From Variovorax paradoxus NBRC 15149 (GTDB lineage Bacteria > Pseudomonadota > Gammaproteobacteria > Burkholderiales > Burkholderiaceae_C), in contig NZ_BCUT01000008.1 of NCBI RefSeq assembly GCF_001591365.1, positions 124,001 to 188,000 of the forward strand: 64,000 bases of DNA, read 5' to 3'. The notes under the pieces are model-generated. The model searched no databases and was not told the origin of the DNA. It was given only the letters and a program-made list of their open reading frames with translations. Position numbers and translations under genes: made by a program. Positions 9,655 through 19,196 of this stretch are shown one piece after another. Within the stretch, counting starts at the first letter, position 1, and every line of letters begins with the position of its first letter.

Positions 9655-10158
9655 ATGCCGTCCGCCATCGAACTGGCCCGTGGTGACGAAAAGCTGATCG
9701 CGGCCATCCACCGCAGCCGCCGCCTGATCGGCCGCAAGGCGCTGATGGCCGCGGCCGCCAGCGCCGTGCCCCTGCCGGGCATCGACTGGGCGGCCGATGC
9801 GGCCCTGCTCTCGCGCCTGGTGCCGCAGATCAGCGCCGAGTTCGGCCTGTCGGTCACCCAGGTCGAAAAGCTCGCGCCGCACCAGCGCGAACGCATCCAG
9901 AAGGCCGCCACGACCGTTGGTGCGCTGCTGGTTGGCCGGCTTGTCACGCGCGACCTGCTGATCAAGCTCGCGCGGCACGCGGGCGTGAAGCTCACGGCCA
10001 AGCAGGCCGCCAAGTACGTGCCGATTGCCGGGCAGATCGTCTCCGCTGCGCTCGGCTACGCCGCCTTGCGCGCCCTGGGCGAGCAGCACATCAAGGATTG
10101 CGTGCGCGTGAGCGCGACGCTTTCCTTACCGCCTCCCGGACCGCACGCGCCCGCCTGA
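9655..10158 (+). CDS. Conserved hypothetical protein, DUF697-like
   Basis: 167 residues; I do not recognise a defined function. A basic N-terminal helix (RSRRLIGRKALMAAAASAVPLPGIDWAADAALL) precedes a second small-residue-rich hydrophobic helix (AAKYVPIAGQIVSAALGYAALRALG). The PLPGIDW/VPIAGQ pattern resembles the DUF697/YcjF-type C-terminal domain seen after some GTPases, here standing alone. Likely membrane-associated. Lies 25 bases after the ABC-F gene, and its 3' end overlaps the convergent small gene on the other strand by 68 bases. Confidence 0.7.
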   Translation: MPSAIELARGDEKLIAAIHRSRRLIGRKALMAAAASAVPLPGIDWAADAALLSRLVPQISAEFGLSVTQVEKLAPHQRERIQKAATTVGALLVGRLVTRDLLIKLARHAGVKLTAKQAAKYVPIAGQIVSAALGYAALRALGEQHIKDCVRVSATLSLPPPGPHAPA

Positions 10159-10342
10159 AGGCGCTGTCGTCGAACAGCGCGGTCCCGATCCACCCCGCGG
10201 CAACGAGGCCGGCGATCCCCAAGCCGGCCAGGCCATCGTCCTGCGAACGAAACCCATGGAAAAGAGCCGCGGCGGACAGCAGCGCCAACAGCACGCACAG
10301 CGCGCGGTCCAGCCACAGGCCCGGCGTCAGGAGCCTGCGCAC
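10091..10342 (-). CDS. Small membrane protein of unknown function
   Basis: 83 residues starting at GTG, with two hydrophobic segments (ALCVLLALLSAAALFHGF and LAGLGIAGLVAAGWIGTAL) and a basic C-terminal tail (FRRARAVREAVRKASRSRARNP). It begins 3 bases after the stop of an upstream 44-codon frame, as in a translationally coupled pair, and its 3' end overlaps the convergent 9655-10158 gene. No family recognised. The two clear membrane segments and the coupling argue for a real gene. Confidence 0.5.
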   Translation of the reverse strand: MRRLLTPGLWLDRALCVLLALLSAAALFHGFRSQDDGLAGLGIAGLVAAGWIGTALFDDSAFRRARAVREAVRKASRSRARNP

Positions 10343-10345
10343 CGC

Positions 10346-10480
10346 TCAGCTCAACAGATGAATACGGGCTGAGCGCGGCGCCGCATCGCATGCGCGATGG
10401 CTTCGCTCTTCGCTTCGATTGGCTTGTTTGTGCTTCGGCCTCACGGCTTTGGGCGCCAGCACCAACTTGCGTGGTTTCAT
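10346..10480 (-). CDS. Very small basic protein, divergent from the S24 regulator
   Basis: 44 residues (MKPRKLVLAPKAVRPKHKQA then a basic tail). The ATG has a good ribosome site, AGGGAG, about 7 bases upstream. It is followed after 3 bases by the 83-residue membrane protein. The start lies 68 bases from the start of the divergent repressor gene, with a dyad between them. Basic and probably unstructured. Function unknown; the layout (repressor, dyad, tiny divergent gene) suggests it is the repressor's target. Confidence 0.45.
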   Translation of the reverse strand: MKPRKLVLAPKAVRPKHKQANRSEERSHRACDAAPRSARIHLLS

Positions 10481-10500
10481 GGCAAATACTCCCTTTCAAC

Positions 10501-10523
10501 TATTCTAGAGTCCAAAGTGAATA
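10501..10523. promoter_or_regulatory. Candidate operator dyad between the S24 regulator and the mini-operon
   Basis: TATTC and GAATA half-sites separated by 13 bases (10501-10505, 10519-10523), centred between the two divergent start codons in an AT-rich patch that stands out from the GC-rich surroundings. The position fits an operator bound by the adjacent repressor. Inferred from layout only. Confidence 0.4.
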
Positions 10524-10548
10524 TTCGCCTGCGCTTAAATCGGCGCCC

Positions 10549-11265
10549 ATGGAGACTATTGCAGCGCGCGCATTGGCAGCGCGCAAATACGCCGGAATGA
10601 CTCAGAAGCAAGCCGAAGCGGCTTCAGGCGTCAAGCAATCCAACATCTCGAAAATAGAACGCGGCGACACCGGCCGCTCGATGGCCCTGCTCGCGCTGGC
10701 ACGCGCCTACCGCGTGGACCCCAACTGGCTCGACACCGGCGATGGCCCCGCGCCATGGGACGTGCCCCAGCCAGGCACGGCGCGCGACAACGCCAGCGAA
10801 CCTCCGGGCGCCTACCGGGTCACGCGCACGCCGCCGTCGGGCCCCTCCTTCAATCCCGGCACGCCCGGCACCGTGCCCCTGATCGCGTGGACGCAGGTCG
10901 CCTCATGGAAGGGCGCCGCGCAAGGAACGATCCAGGCCGAGCGCTGGCTTCCCTGCGTTGCGCATCACAGCCCCGGCAACACCTACGCGCTGCGCGTGCG
11001 CGGCGACAGCATGACCGCACCGAGCGGCCACCTGAAGAGCTATCCCGCAGAGTCGATCATCTTCGTCGACACGCAGCGCACGACGCCCGAAGACGGCGAG
11101 CGCATCATCGCCAGGCTCGACGCGAGCAACGAAGTCACCTTCAAGGTCTTCAAGCAGGAAGACGGCCGCCGCTGGCTGCTGCCGCTGAATCCGAAGCACG
11201 AGCCGATCCGAAGCGCCTTCACGGTGCTCGGCACCGTGGTGGGCAAGTGGGAAGACGAGGACTGA
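10549..11265 (+). CDS. LexA/CI-like transcriptional regulator (XRE HTH + S24 peptidase fold)
   Basis: 238 residues. An N-terminal XRE helix-turn-helix (about 5-65; GMTQKQAEAASGVKQSNISK) is joined by a Pro/Gly-rich linker (about 75-110) to an S24 domain with the catalytic serine S154 in RGDSM and lysine K199 in VTFKVF. No typical Ala-Gly cleavage site is obvious in the linker, so self-cleavage is uncertain. Such proteins repress phage or stress genes and are relieved by RecA-stimulated autocleavage. The frame is open further upstream, but the ATG at 10549 begins the HTH. Divergent from two tiny genes with a dyad between. No phage genes nearby. Confidence 0.85.
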   Translation: METIAARALAARKYAGMTQKQAEAASGVKQSNISKIERGDTGRSMALLALARAYRVDPNWLDTGDGPAPWDVPQPGTARDNASEPPGAYRVTRTPPSGPSFNPGTPGTVPLIAWTQVASWKGAAQGTIQAERWLPCVAHHSPGNTYALRVRGDSMTAPSGHLKSYPAESIIFVDTQRTTPEDGERIIARLDASNEVTFKVFKQEDGRRWLLPLNPKHEPIRSAFTVLGTVVGKWEDED

Positions 11266-11397
11266 CCGAGCCTTGCATGGCGCGCGTGTTCAAGGCACGC
11301 GCCCAGGTCAGGTTGCGTGCAGGTTGGGGGGACATAGTGAAGGCTCTCCTGTGGCCTGCAATCCTCTGATCCTCCCTCCTCCAGCAGGCCATCTTCC

Positions 11398-11426
11398 AGC
11401 CCGCCCTCGCGCGGGCTGTTTTTTTT
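11398..11426 (+). terminator. Rho-independent terminator after the S24 regulator
   Basis: Stem AGCCCGC/GCGGGCT with a 6-base loop, followed by a run of eight T. The 132 bases between the gene and the hairpin hold nothing I can name. Confidence 0.75.
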
Positions 11427-11455
11427 GCTGATGCGATCTGTGCGATCCGCGGGCA

Positions 11456-11483
11456 ATAAAAAAGCCGCTCGGTGGAGCGGCTT
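11456..11483 (-). terminator. Rho-independent terminator of tRNA-Lys
   Basis: Perfect 9-bp stem AAGCCGCTC/GAGCGGCTT with a 4-base loop; on the minus strand it ends in a T-run, directly downstream of the tRNA. Confidence 0.8.
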
Positions 11484-11495
11484 CTTGGAGGGGTC

Positions 11496-11571
11496 TGGTA
11501 GGACGTACTGGATTCGAACCAGTGACCAACGGATTAAAAGTCCGCTGCTCTACCAACTGAGCTAACGTCCC
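11496..11571 (-). tRNA. tRNA-Lys (anticodon UUU)
   Basis: 76 nt on the minus strand including an encoded CCA. Reads GGGACGTTAGCTCAGTTGG at the 5' end; the anticodon loop has ACTTTTAAT with anticodon TTT; the T arm has GGTTCGAATCC; the acceptor stem GGGACGT/ACGTCCT pairs apart from an expected terminal mismatch. A terminator follows at 11483-11456. Confidence 0.97.
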
Positions 11572-11632
11572 GGAACCAATTTCTTCTTTTTCGGTTTTTC
11601 TTCACCGGCGTTGAATCCGGCAAAGCCAAAGA

Positions 11633-12475
11633 TTATAGCGTGGCGTTGCTCGCAATCTTGTCGAGAACCCAACCTGCTGCACATTGGCCGAATGTCGCGG
11701 TCACGCTCACCACCGAACCATAGCCATGACAGTTGAGCGAACCGTCGCCTTCTTCGATGGCGCAGGAGGCATCGGGTGGTGCGACGCTCTCGCGGCTGAA
11801 GACGCAGGCCACGCCGATCTTGCGGCCCTCGCGCGGAGCGCCATGCTCCTTGCGAAGGCGCTGGCGAAGCTGGGCCAGCAGCGGGTCGTGCGTGACGAGC
11901 GCGAGATCGTCGATGTCGACCTTGTGCGCCTGCCGCTTGCCGCCGGCGGCGCCCACGGTCACGAAGGCGCTGCGCGACGCGCGCGCCCACGCGGCCATCG
12001 CGAGCTTGGCCTTGACCTGGTCGCAGGCATCGATGACGGCCGTCGCGGGCCCATTGGCCGCCTGCGCCGCATCGAGCAGTGCCGTCCAGTTGCCCGGCTC
12101 GACGAATTCATCGAGCGCGAGCACCTGGCAGCCGGGATTGATCTGCGCAATGCGGTCGCGCATGGCCTCGACCTTGGCCTGACCCACGGTCGCATCGAGC
12201 GCGTGGATCTGCCGGTTGATGTTCGACTCCGAGACGTGGTCGAGATCGATCAGCGTGAGCCGCCCGACGCCGCTGCGCGCCAGCGCCTCGACCGCCCACG
12301 AGCCCACGCCGCCGATGCCGGCGACGAGCACGTGGGCGTTGCGGATGCGCGCGGCACCGGCCACGCCGTACAGGCGCTCGAGGCCGCCGAAGCGGCGCGC
12401 GAAGTCGGGCGCCGCGGTGTCGGTCACGACACCCGCGGCGGCGATCGACGCATCGGGAAGGATGGCTGCGCTCAA
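11633..12475 (-). CDS. tcdA: tRNA threonylcarbamoyladenosine dehydratase
   Basis: E1-like (ThiF/MoeB-fold) ATP-dependent enzyme that cyclises t6A to ct6A at position 37 of ANN-decoding tRNAs. The 280-residue protein has the nucleotide loop VLVAGIGGVGSWAVEAL (about 49-65), DLDHVSESNINRQ (about 76-88) with the ATP-contacting Arg, and the DACDQVKAKLA segment; the family length is about 270. The start is TTG at 12475, 19 bases after cpoB, with no convincing Shine-Dalgarno, so the exact N-terminus is uncertain (the first 25 residues are not family-typical). Last gene of the tolB-pal-cpoB transcript. Confidence 0.9.
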   Translation of the reverse strand: MSAAILPDASIAAAGVVTDTAAPDFARRFGGLERLYGVAGAARIRNAHVLVAGIGGVGSWAVEALARSGVGRLTLIDLDHVSESNINRQIHALDATVGQAKVEAMRDRIAQINPGCQVLALDEFVEPGNWTALLDAAQAANGPATAVIDACDQVKAKLAMAAWARASRSAFVTVGAAGGKRQAHKVDIDDLALVTHDPLLAQLRQRLRKEHGAPREGRKIGVACVFSRESVAPPDASCAIEEGDGSLNCHGYGSVVSVTATFGQCAAGWVLDKIASNATL

Positions 12476-12494
12476 GCGGAGGGCTTCGCCGTTG

Positions 12495-13244
12495 CTAGCG
12501 CAGGCGCGAGAGACGCTCGCGGCCGGCCTGGGCGGCTTCGGATTGCGGATAGGCCTTGGTCAGGTCTTCCAGCGTGCGGCGCGCGGCGCGCGTGTCCTTC
12601 AGCTCGATCTGGCAGTTGGCGATCGACAGCACGGCCTCGGGAGCCTTGGCGTGGTCGGGCGCAAGCGACAGCATGGAGCGGAAGTTCGCGATGGCCTCGT
12701 TGTAGTTGCGCGTGGCGTACTGCGCATTGCCGAGCCAGAACAGCGCCGAGGCGTTGTAGCCGCTTTGCGGGTAGCGCTTGACGAATTCGGCAAACGCGGT
12801 TTGCGCCTGCGCGAACTGGCCCGCACGGAAGATGCCGAGCGCGGCGTCGAAGTCGGCCTTTTCCTTGGGATCGGCGGTGAACTCGCGGCCGTCGACCGAA
12901 ACCTTCGTCGGCTCGTTCTGCTTGAGCCGGTCGTCGATGGTGGCCTGGCGCGACTGCATCTCGCCGACTGTGCGCTGCAGCTGCTCGTTCTGGCCGGTCA
13001 TGCGCGCGAGATCGCCCCGCATCTGCTCGATCTGGTTCTGCAGGTCGAGCAGGCTGCGGCGCAGCTGGCCGTTTTCGTCGGTCAGCCGCTGGTCGGTCTG
13101 CTGGCGCATGGCCTCCACCCGCTGGCGCAGGTCGAGGATGGCGCGGCGTGCCTCGTCATCCTCGAACAACGCGGCCTGCGAGCCGGCCGAAACGCAAAGC
13201 AAGGCGGCAGCCAGCGCCGCGCCTCGCAACAGGGCGTGTTGCAT
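12495..13244 (-). CDS. cpoB: Cell division coordinator CpoB (YbgF)
   Basis: Periplasmic protein that links peptidoglycan synthesis with Tol-Pal outer-membrane constriction. It has a signal peptide (LLRGAALAAALLCVSAGSQA), then a coiled coil (about 30-95, rich in Q, L and R with the trimerisation pattern) and a C-terminal TPR region (about 130-245; FAEFVKRYPQSGYNASALFWLGNAQYA and repeats). Start taken as the ATG at 13244, in the overlap TGATG with the pal stop; a GTG one codon earlier is an alternative. Order tolB-pal-cpoB is the usual one. Confidence 0.92.
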   Translation of the reverse strand: MQHALLRGAALAAALLCVSAGSQAALFEDDEARRAILDLRQRVEAMRQQTDQRLTDENGQLRRSLLDLQNQIEQMRGDLARMTGQNEQLQRTVGEMQSRQATIDDRLKQNEPTKVSVDGREFTADPKEKADFDAALGIFRAGQFAQAQTAFAEFVKRYPQSGYNASALFWLGNAQYATRNYNEAIANFRSMLSLAPDHAKAPEAVLSIANCQIELKDTRAARRTLEDLTKAYPQSEAAQAGRERLSRLR

Positions 13245-13762
13245 CACCGGGTGTAGCGGATTTCAGCGCGGCGGTTCTGTGCCCAGGCTTCTTCGCCCGA
13301 GCCCTGGACCGCGGGCTTTTCCTTACCGAAGCTCACGGCTTCGATCTGGGCGTCGCTCACGCCCAAGAGCGTCAGCGCGCGGCGAACGGCCTCGGAGCGC
13401 TTCTGGCCGAGTGCAAGGTTGTACTCGCGGCCGCCACGGTCGTCGGTGTGGCCTTCGATGGAAACGCGGCGCTGCGGGTTGGCCTTGAGGAAACGGGCGT
13501 GGCCGTCGATCAGGGACTGGAACTCGGGCTTGACCGTGTAGCTGTCGTAGTCGAAATAGACGATCCGTTCGATACCGACCGGCCCTTGAGCGGTACCGGC
13601 ATTGGGATCGATGGTGACGGGCGCCACGGCGCTCGCGCTGCCCTGCTGGCCGCCGGCGGTGCCGGAGCGGTCGGTCACCGGGGTGTCGTTGAGCTTGGTG
13701 CCCGACGAGCAACCGGCAATCAGAGCCACGATGGCCAGCGAATAAATCGTACGTTTCAACAT
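13244..13762 (-). CDS. pal: Peptidoglycan-associated lipoprotein Pal
   Basis: Outer-membrane lipoprotein binding peptidoglycan and TolB. The 172 residues begin with a lipoprotein signal (SLAIVALIAGC, lipidated Cys18), then a Thr/Ala/Gly-rich linker, then an OmpA-type domain (about 65-172) with YFDYDSYTVKPEF and the DAP-binding block IEGHTDDRGGREYNLALGQ. Length and order fit Pal. Lies 25 bases after tolB and overlaps cpoB by a base or more. Confidence 0.96.
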   Translation of the reverse strand: MLKRTIYSLAIVALIAGCSSGTKLNDTPVTDRSGTAGGQQGSASAVAPVTIDPNAGTAQGPVGIERIVYFDYDSYTVKPEFQSLIDGHARFLKANPQRRVSIEGHTDDRGGREYNLALGQKRSEAVRRALTLLGVSDAQIEAVSFGKEKPAVQGSGEEAWAQNRRAEIRYTR

Positions 13763-13787
13763 TGGGTACTCCTCAAATAAACCTTGG

Positions 13788-15104
13788 TCATTGCTTTTGA
13801 AACGGACCCCAGTCCGGTTCTCTTATGTCTCCGCCCTGTCCCGCCAGACGTGCCTTTATTTTTCCATCCAGCGTGGTCGTCATGAGCGCTTCGCGGCCTT
13901 GCAGGTGCGTTGCGTAGACGATCAGCTTGCTGTTGGGGGCAAAACTCGGGCTCTCGTCTGCCGAGGTGTCGGTGATGGCCGAGACATTGCCGGTGGCCAA
14001 CTCCATCACATGGAGTTTGAAGGCACCGCCAACGCGGGAGATGTAGGCCAACCACCGGCCATCGCCGCTGACAGAAGGAGAAATGTTGTAGGTGCCGCTG
14101 AAGGTGACGCGCGTCGGCGCACCGCCGCTGGCGCTCATCTTGTAGATCTGCGGCGCACCGCCGCGATCGCTCACGAAGTAGATCGTGCTGCCGTCGGCCG
14201 AGTAGACGGGCTCGGTGTCGATGCTGGCGCTCTGGGTCAGGCGGCGCGGCTCGCCGCCGGCCGCCGGAATGGTGTAGAGCTGGGAGCCGCCGTCGCGGCT
14301 GAGCGTGACGGCCAGCGAGCCGCCATCGGGCGCCCATGCCGGCGCGCTGTTGGAACCGCGGAAGTTGGCCAAGAGGCGGCGCTGCCCGCTCGCCACGTTG
14401 TGCACGTACACCACCGGCTTGCGCGACTCGAAGGACACGTACGCCAGCTGTTGCCCGTTGGACGACCAGACCGGCGAGATGATGGGTTCGGGGCTGGCGA
14501 GCGCGGCCTGCGCGTTCTCGCCGTCGGCATCCGCCACCCACAGCGAATAGCGGCTGCCGCCCTTGGTCACGTAGGCGATGCGGGTCGAGAAGATGCCCTT
14601 GTCGCCGGTCAGCTTTTCATAGACGTAGTCGGCAATGCGGTGCGACGCGAGCCGCAGGTCGCCTTGCGGAACGGTGTAGCTCTGGCCGCCGAGGTCTTGT
14701 CCGCGCACCACGTCCCAGAGCCGGAAGCGCACGTCGAAGCGGCCATCGGCCAGGCGCGTGACGCTGCCCACCACGAGCGAATCGGCCGTGCGCTGGCGCC
14801 ACAGGGCGAGGTCGGGGCGCGAGGCTTCGTCCAGCGCCTGGCCCGAAGCATCGACGCCGCGGAACTGGCCGCTGCGCTCCAGGTCGGCCTGCACGATCTC
14901 GGAGATCTTCTGCGGCGAGGCGTCCTGCCCCTTGAAGGGAACCAGCGCAATGGGCAGCTGCGTGAGTCCGACGCCCGACACCTCGACCCGGAACTGGGCG
15001 AGCGCGGGCAGCATGGGAGTTGCAGCAAGAGCCGCAATCAAGGCGCGGCGTGCAAAAAACGATGAAGAAGGAGTTGGAATGGAAACTGGCAACGGCTTGT
15101 TCAT
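13788..15104 (-). CDS. tolB: Tol-Pal system periplasmic protein TolB
   Basis: Periplasmic beta-propeller protein that binds Pal and the Tol inner-membrane complex and helps outer-membrane constriction. The 438 residues start with a signal peptide (FFARRALIAALAATPMLPALAQ), then an N-terminal alpha/beta domain (about 42-165) and WD40-like repeats (for example SPVWSSNGQQLAYVSFESR, APAWAPDGGSLAVTLSRDG, EPVYSADGSTIYFVSDRGG). Starts the tolB-pal-cpoB-tcdA group; tolQ, tolR and tolA are not upstream (msbA is divergent there), so they must be encoded elsewhere. Confidence 0.95.
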   Translation of the reverse strand: MNKPLPVSIPTPSSSFFARRALIAALAATPMLPALAQFRVEVSGVGLTQLPIALVPFKGQDASPQKISEIVQADLERSGQFRGVDASGQALDEASRPDLALWRQRTADSLVVGSVTRLADGRFDVRFRLWDVVRGQDLGGQSYTVPQGDLRLASHRIADYVYEKLTGDKGIFSTRIAYVTKGGSRYSLWVADADGENAQAALASPEPIISPVWSSNGQQLAYVSFESRKPVVYVHNVASGQRRLLANFRGSNSAPAWAPDGGSLAVTLSRDGGSQLYTIPAAGGEPRRLTQSASIDTEPVYSADGSTIYFVSDRGGAPQIYKMSASGGAPTRVTFSGTYNISPSVSGDGRWLAYISRVGGAFKLHVMELATGNVSAITDTSADESPSFAPNSKLIVYATHLQGREALMTTTLDGKIKARLAGQGGDIREPDWGPFQKQ

Positions 15105-15251
15105 GCGGTTCGGAGATGTTTCGGGTCAAAAAGTTCTACCCGGTGCGACGGGCCACATGTTACACACTGGTTCGATCGTGCCGTCACAAAACGTGTATCG
15201 GGCGATGTGGTCCTACAGCGCGGCCCTCCAAGGGCCCTGCGGTGGGCCCCG

Positions 15252-15257
15252 TAGAAT
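15252..15257 (+). promoter_or_regulatory. Putative -10 box (TAGAAT) of msbA
   Basis: TAGAAT ends 8 bases before the msbA ATG, with no ribosome-binding purines between; fits a leaderless or near-leaderless message. Confidence 0.4.
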
Positions 15258-15265
15258 CCGCCGCC

Positions 15266-17050
15266 ATGCAAGCATCCCCCGGCAGTGAGACCGCACGCCC
15301 TCCCCTGACACGCCGGCTGGCGCGACTCATGACTTGGTTCGGCGGCTCGCGCCACTGGTGGGCCGTCGGGCTCATCGGCGCCCTGCTGGCGGCCGTCACC
15401 GAACCCTTGATGGCGGCCTTGCTGAAGCCGCTGCTCGACCGCGGCTTCAACCGCGGCCAGCTCGCGCTGTGGATCGTGCCGGCGGCCGTGCTGCTGCTGT
15501 TCGCGGTGCGCGGCATCGCGCAGTTCATTTCCCAATATGCGCTCTCGCGCATCGCCAACGAAGGCATGCAGCGGCTGCGCCGCGTGCTGTTCCAGCGCCT
15601 GCTGGCGGCCGAGCTGGCGCTGTTCTCGCGCCAGTCGGCCAGCGCGCTTTCCAACACCGTGGTGTACGAGGTGCAGACCGGCTCCATGCTGCTGGTGCAG
15701 GCCCTGCTCGGGCTCTCGCGCGACGGCTTCACGCTGGTGGCGCTGCTCGCCTACCTGGTCTATCTGAACTGGAAGCTCACGCTCATCGTCGCCTTCCTGG
15801 TGCCGAGCATCTCGTGGATCATGAAGGTGTTCTCCAAGCGCCTGTACCGCCTGACGCAGCAGGGCCAGCAGGCCACCGACGAGCTCGCCTACGTGGTGGA
15901 AGAGAACGTGCTCGCGCACCGCATGGTGCGGCTGCACGGGGCCGAGGCGGCGCAGGGCGAGCGCTTCGAACAGCTGAGCCAGCGCCTGAACCGCCTGGCC
16001 GTGAAATCGACCATTGCGCAGGCCGCCACCACGCCGCTCACGCAGATGATGGCCGCGCTTGCACTGTCGGTGGTGGTGATGATCGCGCTCTGGCAGAGCG
16101 GCGAACAGGGCCTGACCGTGGGCGGCTTCGTCGCCTACATCACGGCCATGCTGATGCTGATCGCGCCGATCCGCCGGCTGGCCGACATGGCCGCACCCAT
16201 CACGCGCGGCCTTGCGGCGCTCGAACGCGGCCTGGTGCTGATCGACGAAGTAGCGCCAGAGCCGCAGGGCAGTTTCGCCATCGACCATGCGCAAGGCCGC
16301 ATCGAGCTGCGCGAGGCCAGGGTCAGCTACCGCGGCGAGGACGAAGCCCGCGCGCTCGACGGCGTGAGCCTGACGATCGAGCCGGGCCAGGTGGTGGCCT
16401 TCGTCGGCCCTTCGGGTTCCGGCAAGACCACGCTGGTCAACCTGCTGCCGCGCTTCGTGCTGCCGAGCGGCGGCCAGGTGCTGCTCGACGGGCACGACAC
16501 CAGCGAATGGGAACTCAAGAGCCTGCGCGCGCAGTTCGCGATGGTGAGCCAGGACGTGGTGATGCTCAACGACACGCTGGCCGCCAACGTGGCGCTGGGC
16601 GCCGCGGTCGATCGCGGGCGCGTGCAGCAGTGCATAGAAGCCGCCAACCTCGCCTCCCACGTCGAAAGCCTGCCGCAGGGCATCGACACGGTGCTCGGCC
16701 ACAACGCCACGCAGCTTTCCGGCGGCCAGCGCCAGCGCCTGGCCATTGCACGCGCGCTCTACAAGAACGCGCCCATACTGCTGCTCGACGAGGCCACCTC
16801 GGCCCTCGACACCGAATCTGAGCGGCTGGTGCAGGACGCCCTGCAGCGCCTGATGCAGAACCGCACCACGCTGATCGTCGCCCACCGGCTCTCGACCATC
16901 CAGCATGCCGACCGCATCATCGTGATGGAACAGGGCCGCATCGCCGAGCAAGGCAGCCACGCGCAGCTGATGGCGCTGGACGGGCTCTATGCCCGGCTGC
17001 AGACGCTGGCGGTGCGCAGCGCCACGCCGGGGCAGGACCCGACGCTCTGA
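15266..17050 (+). CDS. msbA: Lipid A flippase MsbA (ABC half-transporter)
   Basis: Homodimeric ABC exporter that flips lipid A core across the inner membrane. 594 residues: a six-helix membrane domain (about 20-330) and an ATPase domain with Walker A GPSGSGKTTLVNL (about 380-392), signature LSGGQRQRLAIARAL and Walker B ILLLDEATSALD, plus the H-loop in IVAHRLSTIQ. The frame runs further upstream, but the ATG at 15266 lies just after a -10 box, and upstream residues overlap the tolB promoter area. Related multidrug exporters share the fold; MsbA is the best reading from length and N-terminus. Confidence 0.87.
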   Translation: MQASPGSETARPPLTRRLARLMTWFGGSRHWWAVGLIGALLAAVTEPLMAALLKPLLDRGFNRGQLALWIVPAAVLLLFAVRGIAQFISQYALSRIANEGMQRLRRVLFQRLLAAELALFSRQSASALSNTVVYEVQTGSMLLVQALLGLSRDGFTLVALLAYLVYLNWKLTLIVAFLVPSISWIMKVFSKRLYRLTQQGQQATDELAYVVEENVLAHRMVRLHGAEAAQGERFEQLSQRLNRLAVKSTIAQAATTPLTQMMAALALSVVVMIALWQSGEQGLTVGGFVAYITAMLMLIAPIRRLADMAAPITRGLAALERGLVLIDEVAPEPQGSFAIDHAQGRIELREARVSYRGEDEARALDGVSLTIEPGQVVAFVGPSGSGKTTLVNLLPRFVLPSGGQVLLDGHDTSEWELKSLRAQFAMVSQDVVMLNDTLAANVALGAAVDRGRVQQCIEAANLASHVESLPQGIDTVLGHNATQLSGGQRQRLAIARALYKNAPILLLDEATSALDTESERLVQDALQRLMQNRTTLIVAHRLSTIQHADRIIVMEQGRIAEQGSHAQLMALDGLYARLQTLAVRSATPGQDPTL

Positions 17051-17057
17051 CGCGCCT

Positions 17058-18584
<1,527 letters not shown>

Positions 18585-18590
18585 GAGGTC

Positions 18591-19196
18591 TTAAATAATG
18601 AAACCGGCGCGGCGAAGAAGCTGCGCGGTCTCGAACATCGGGAGTCCCATGATGCCCGAATAGGACCCGCTGATGTGCTCGATGTATGCGGCCGCCGCAC
18701 CCTGGATCGCATAGGCGCCGGCCTTGCCGAGCGGCTCGCCGCTGGCGGCATAGCGCGCGATCTGCTTGCGGGTCATGGCGGCGAAGCGCACGCGCGACAC
18801 GCTGAGCGCCGCATGGCGCCGGCGCCCATGCTGCAGCGCCACGGCCGTCAGCACGCGGTGCGTGGCACCCGACAAGAGCGCGAGCATGCGCTCGGCATCG
18901 CGCGCATCCTCGGGCTTGCCGAGGATGGTGCGGCCGAGGGCCACGGTGGTGTCGGCGCAAAGCACCGGTGCATCGGCGAGTCCGAGGCGCTGGCGCCGCG
19001 CGACCGCCGCATCGAGCTTCAGGCCCGTCACGCGCTGCACGTAGGCGGTCGGCGATTCACCGGGCAGCACCGCTTCGAGCGATTCGGCGTCTTCGTCGGC
19101 ACCGGCCAGCAGCAGTTCGTGGCGGACGCCGAACTGGCCGAGCAACTGGGCGCGGCGCGGGCTCTGCGATGCAAGATAGATGAAGCCGGTGCTCAT
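18591..19196 (-). CDS. maf: Maf-family nucleoside triphosphate pyrophosphatase (YhdE type)
   Basis: Hydrolyses non-canonical or modified (d)NTPs (dTTP/UTP type in the YhdE subgroup) to monophosphates. 201 residues with the start motif YLASQSPRRAQLL (about 6-18) and VLCADTTVALG (about 78-88). Neighbourhood with rng, as in E. coli yhdE-rng, supports the YhdE subgroup. Start overlaps the rlmH stop (ATGA). Confidence 0.9.
   Translation of the reverse strand: MSTGFIYLASQSPRRAQLLGQFGVRHELLLAGADEDAESLEAVLPGESPTAYVQRVTGLKLDAAVARRQRLGLADAPVLCADTTVALGRTILGKPEDARDAERMLALLSGATHRVLTAVALQHGRRRHAALSVSRVRFAAMTRKQIARYAASGEPLGKAGAYAIQGAAAAYIEHISGSYSGIMGLPMFETAQLLRRAGFII

Noticed and set aside
7545..10013. An 822-codon open frame on the minus strand opposite the ABC-F gene
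   Set aside because: High-GC antisense shadow: composition is His/Arg/Gln/Ala-rich with no motif, while the plus strand encodes a complete ABC-F protein.
10549..11265. Prophage remnant around the S24 regulator
   Set aside because: No integrase, structural or lysis genes nearby; the tRNA-Lys has no duplicated 3' end (attachment site) in the window that I can see.
11337..11369. A 10-codon GTG frame (VKALLWPAIL) after a GGGGGG tract
   Set aside because: Too short and without context; no evidence of a leader role.
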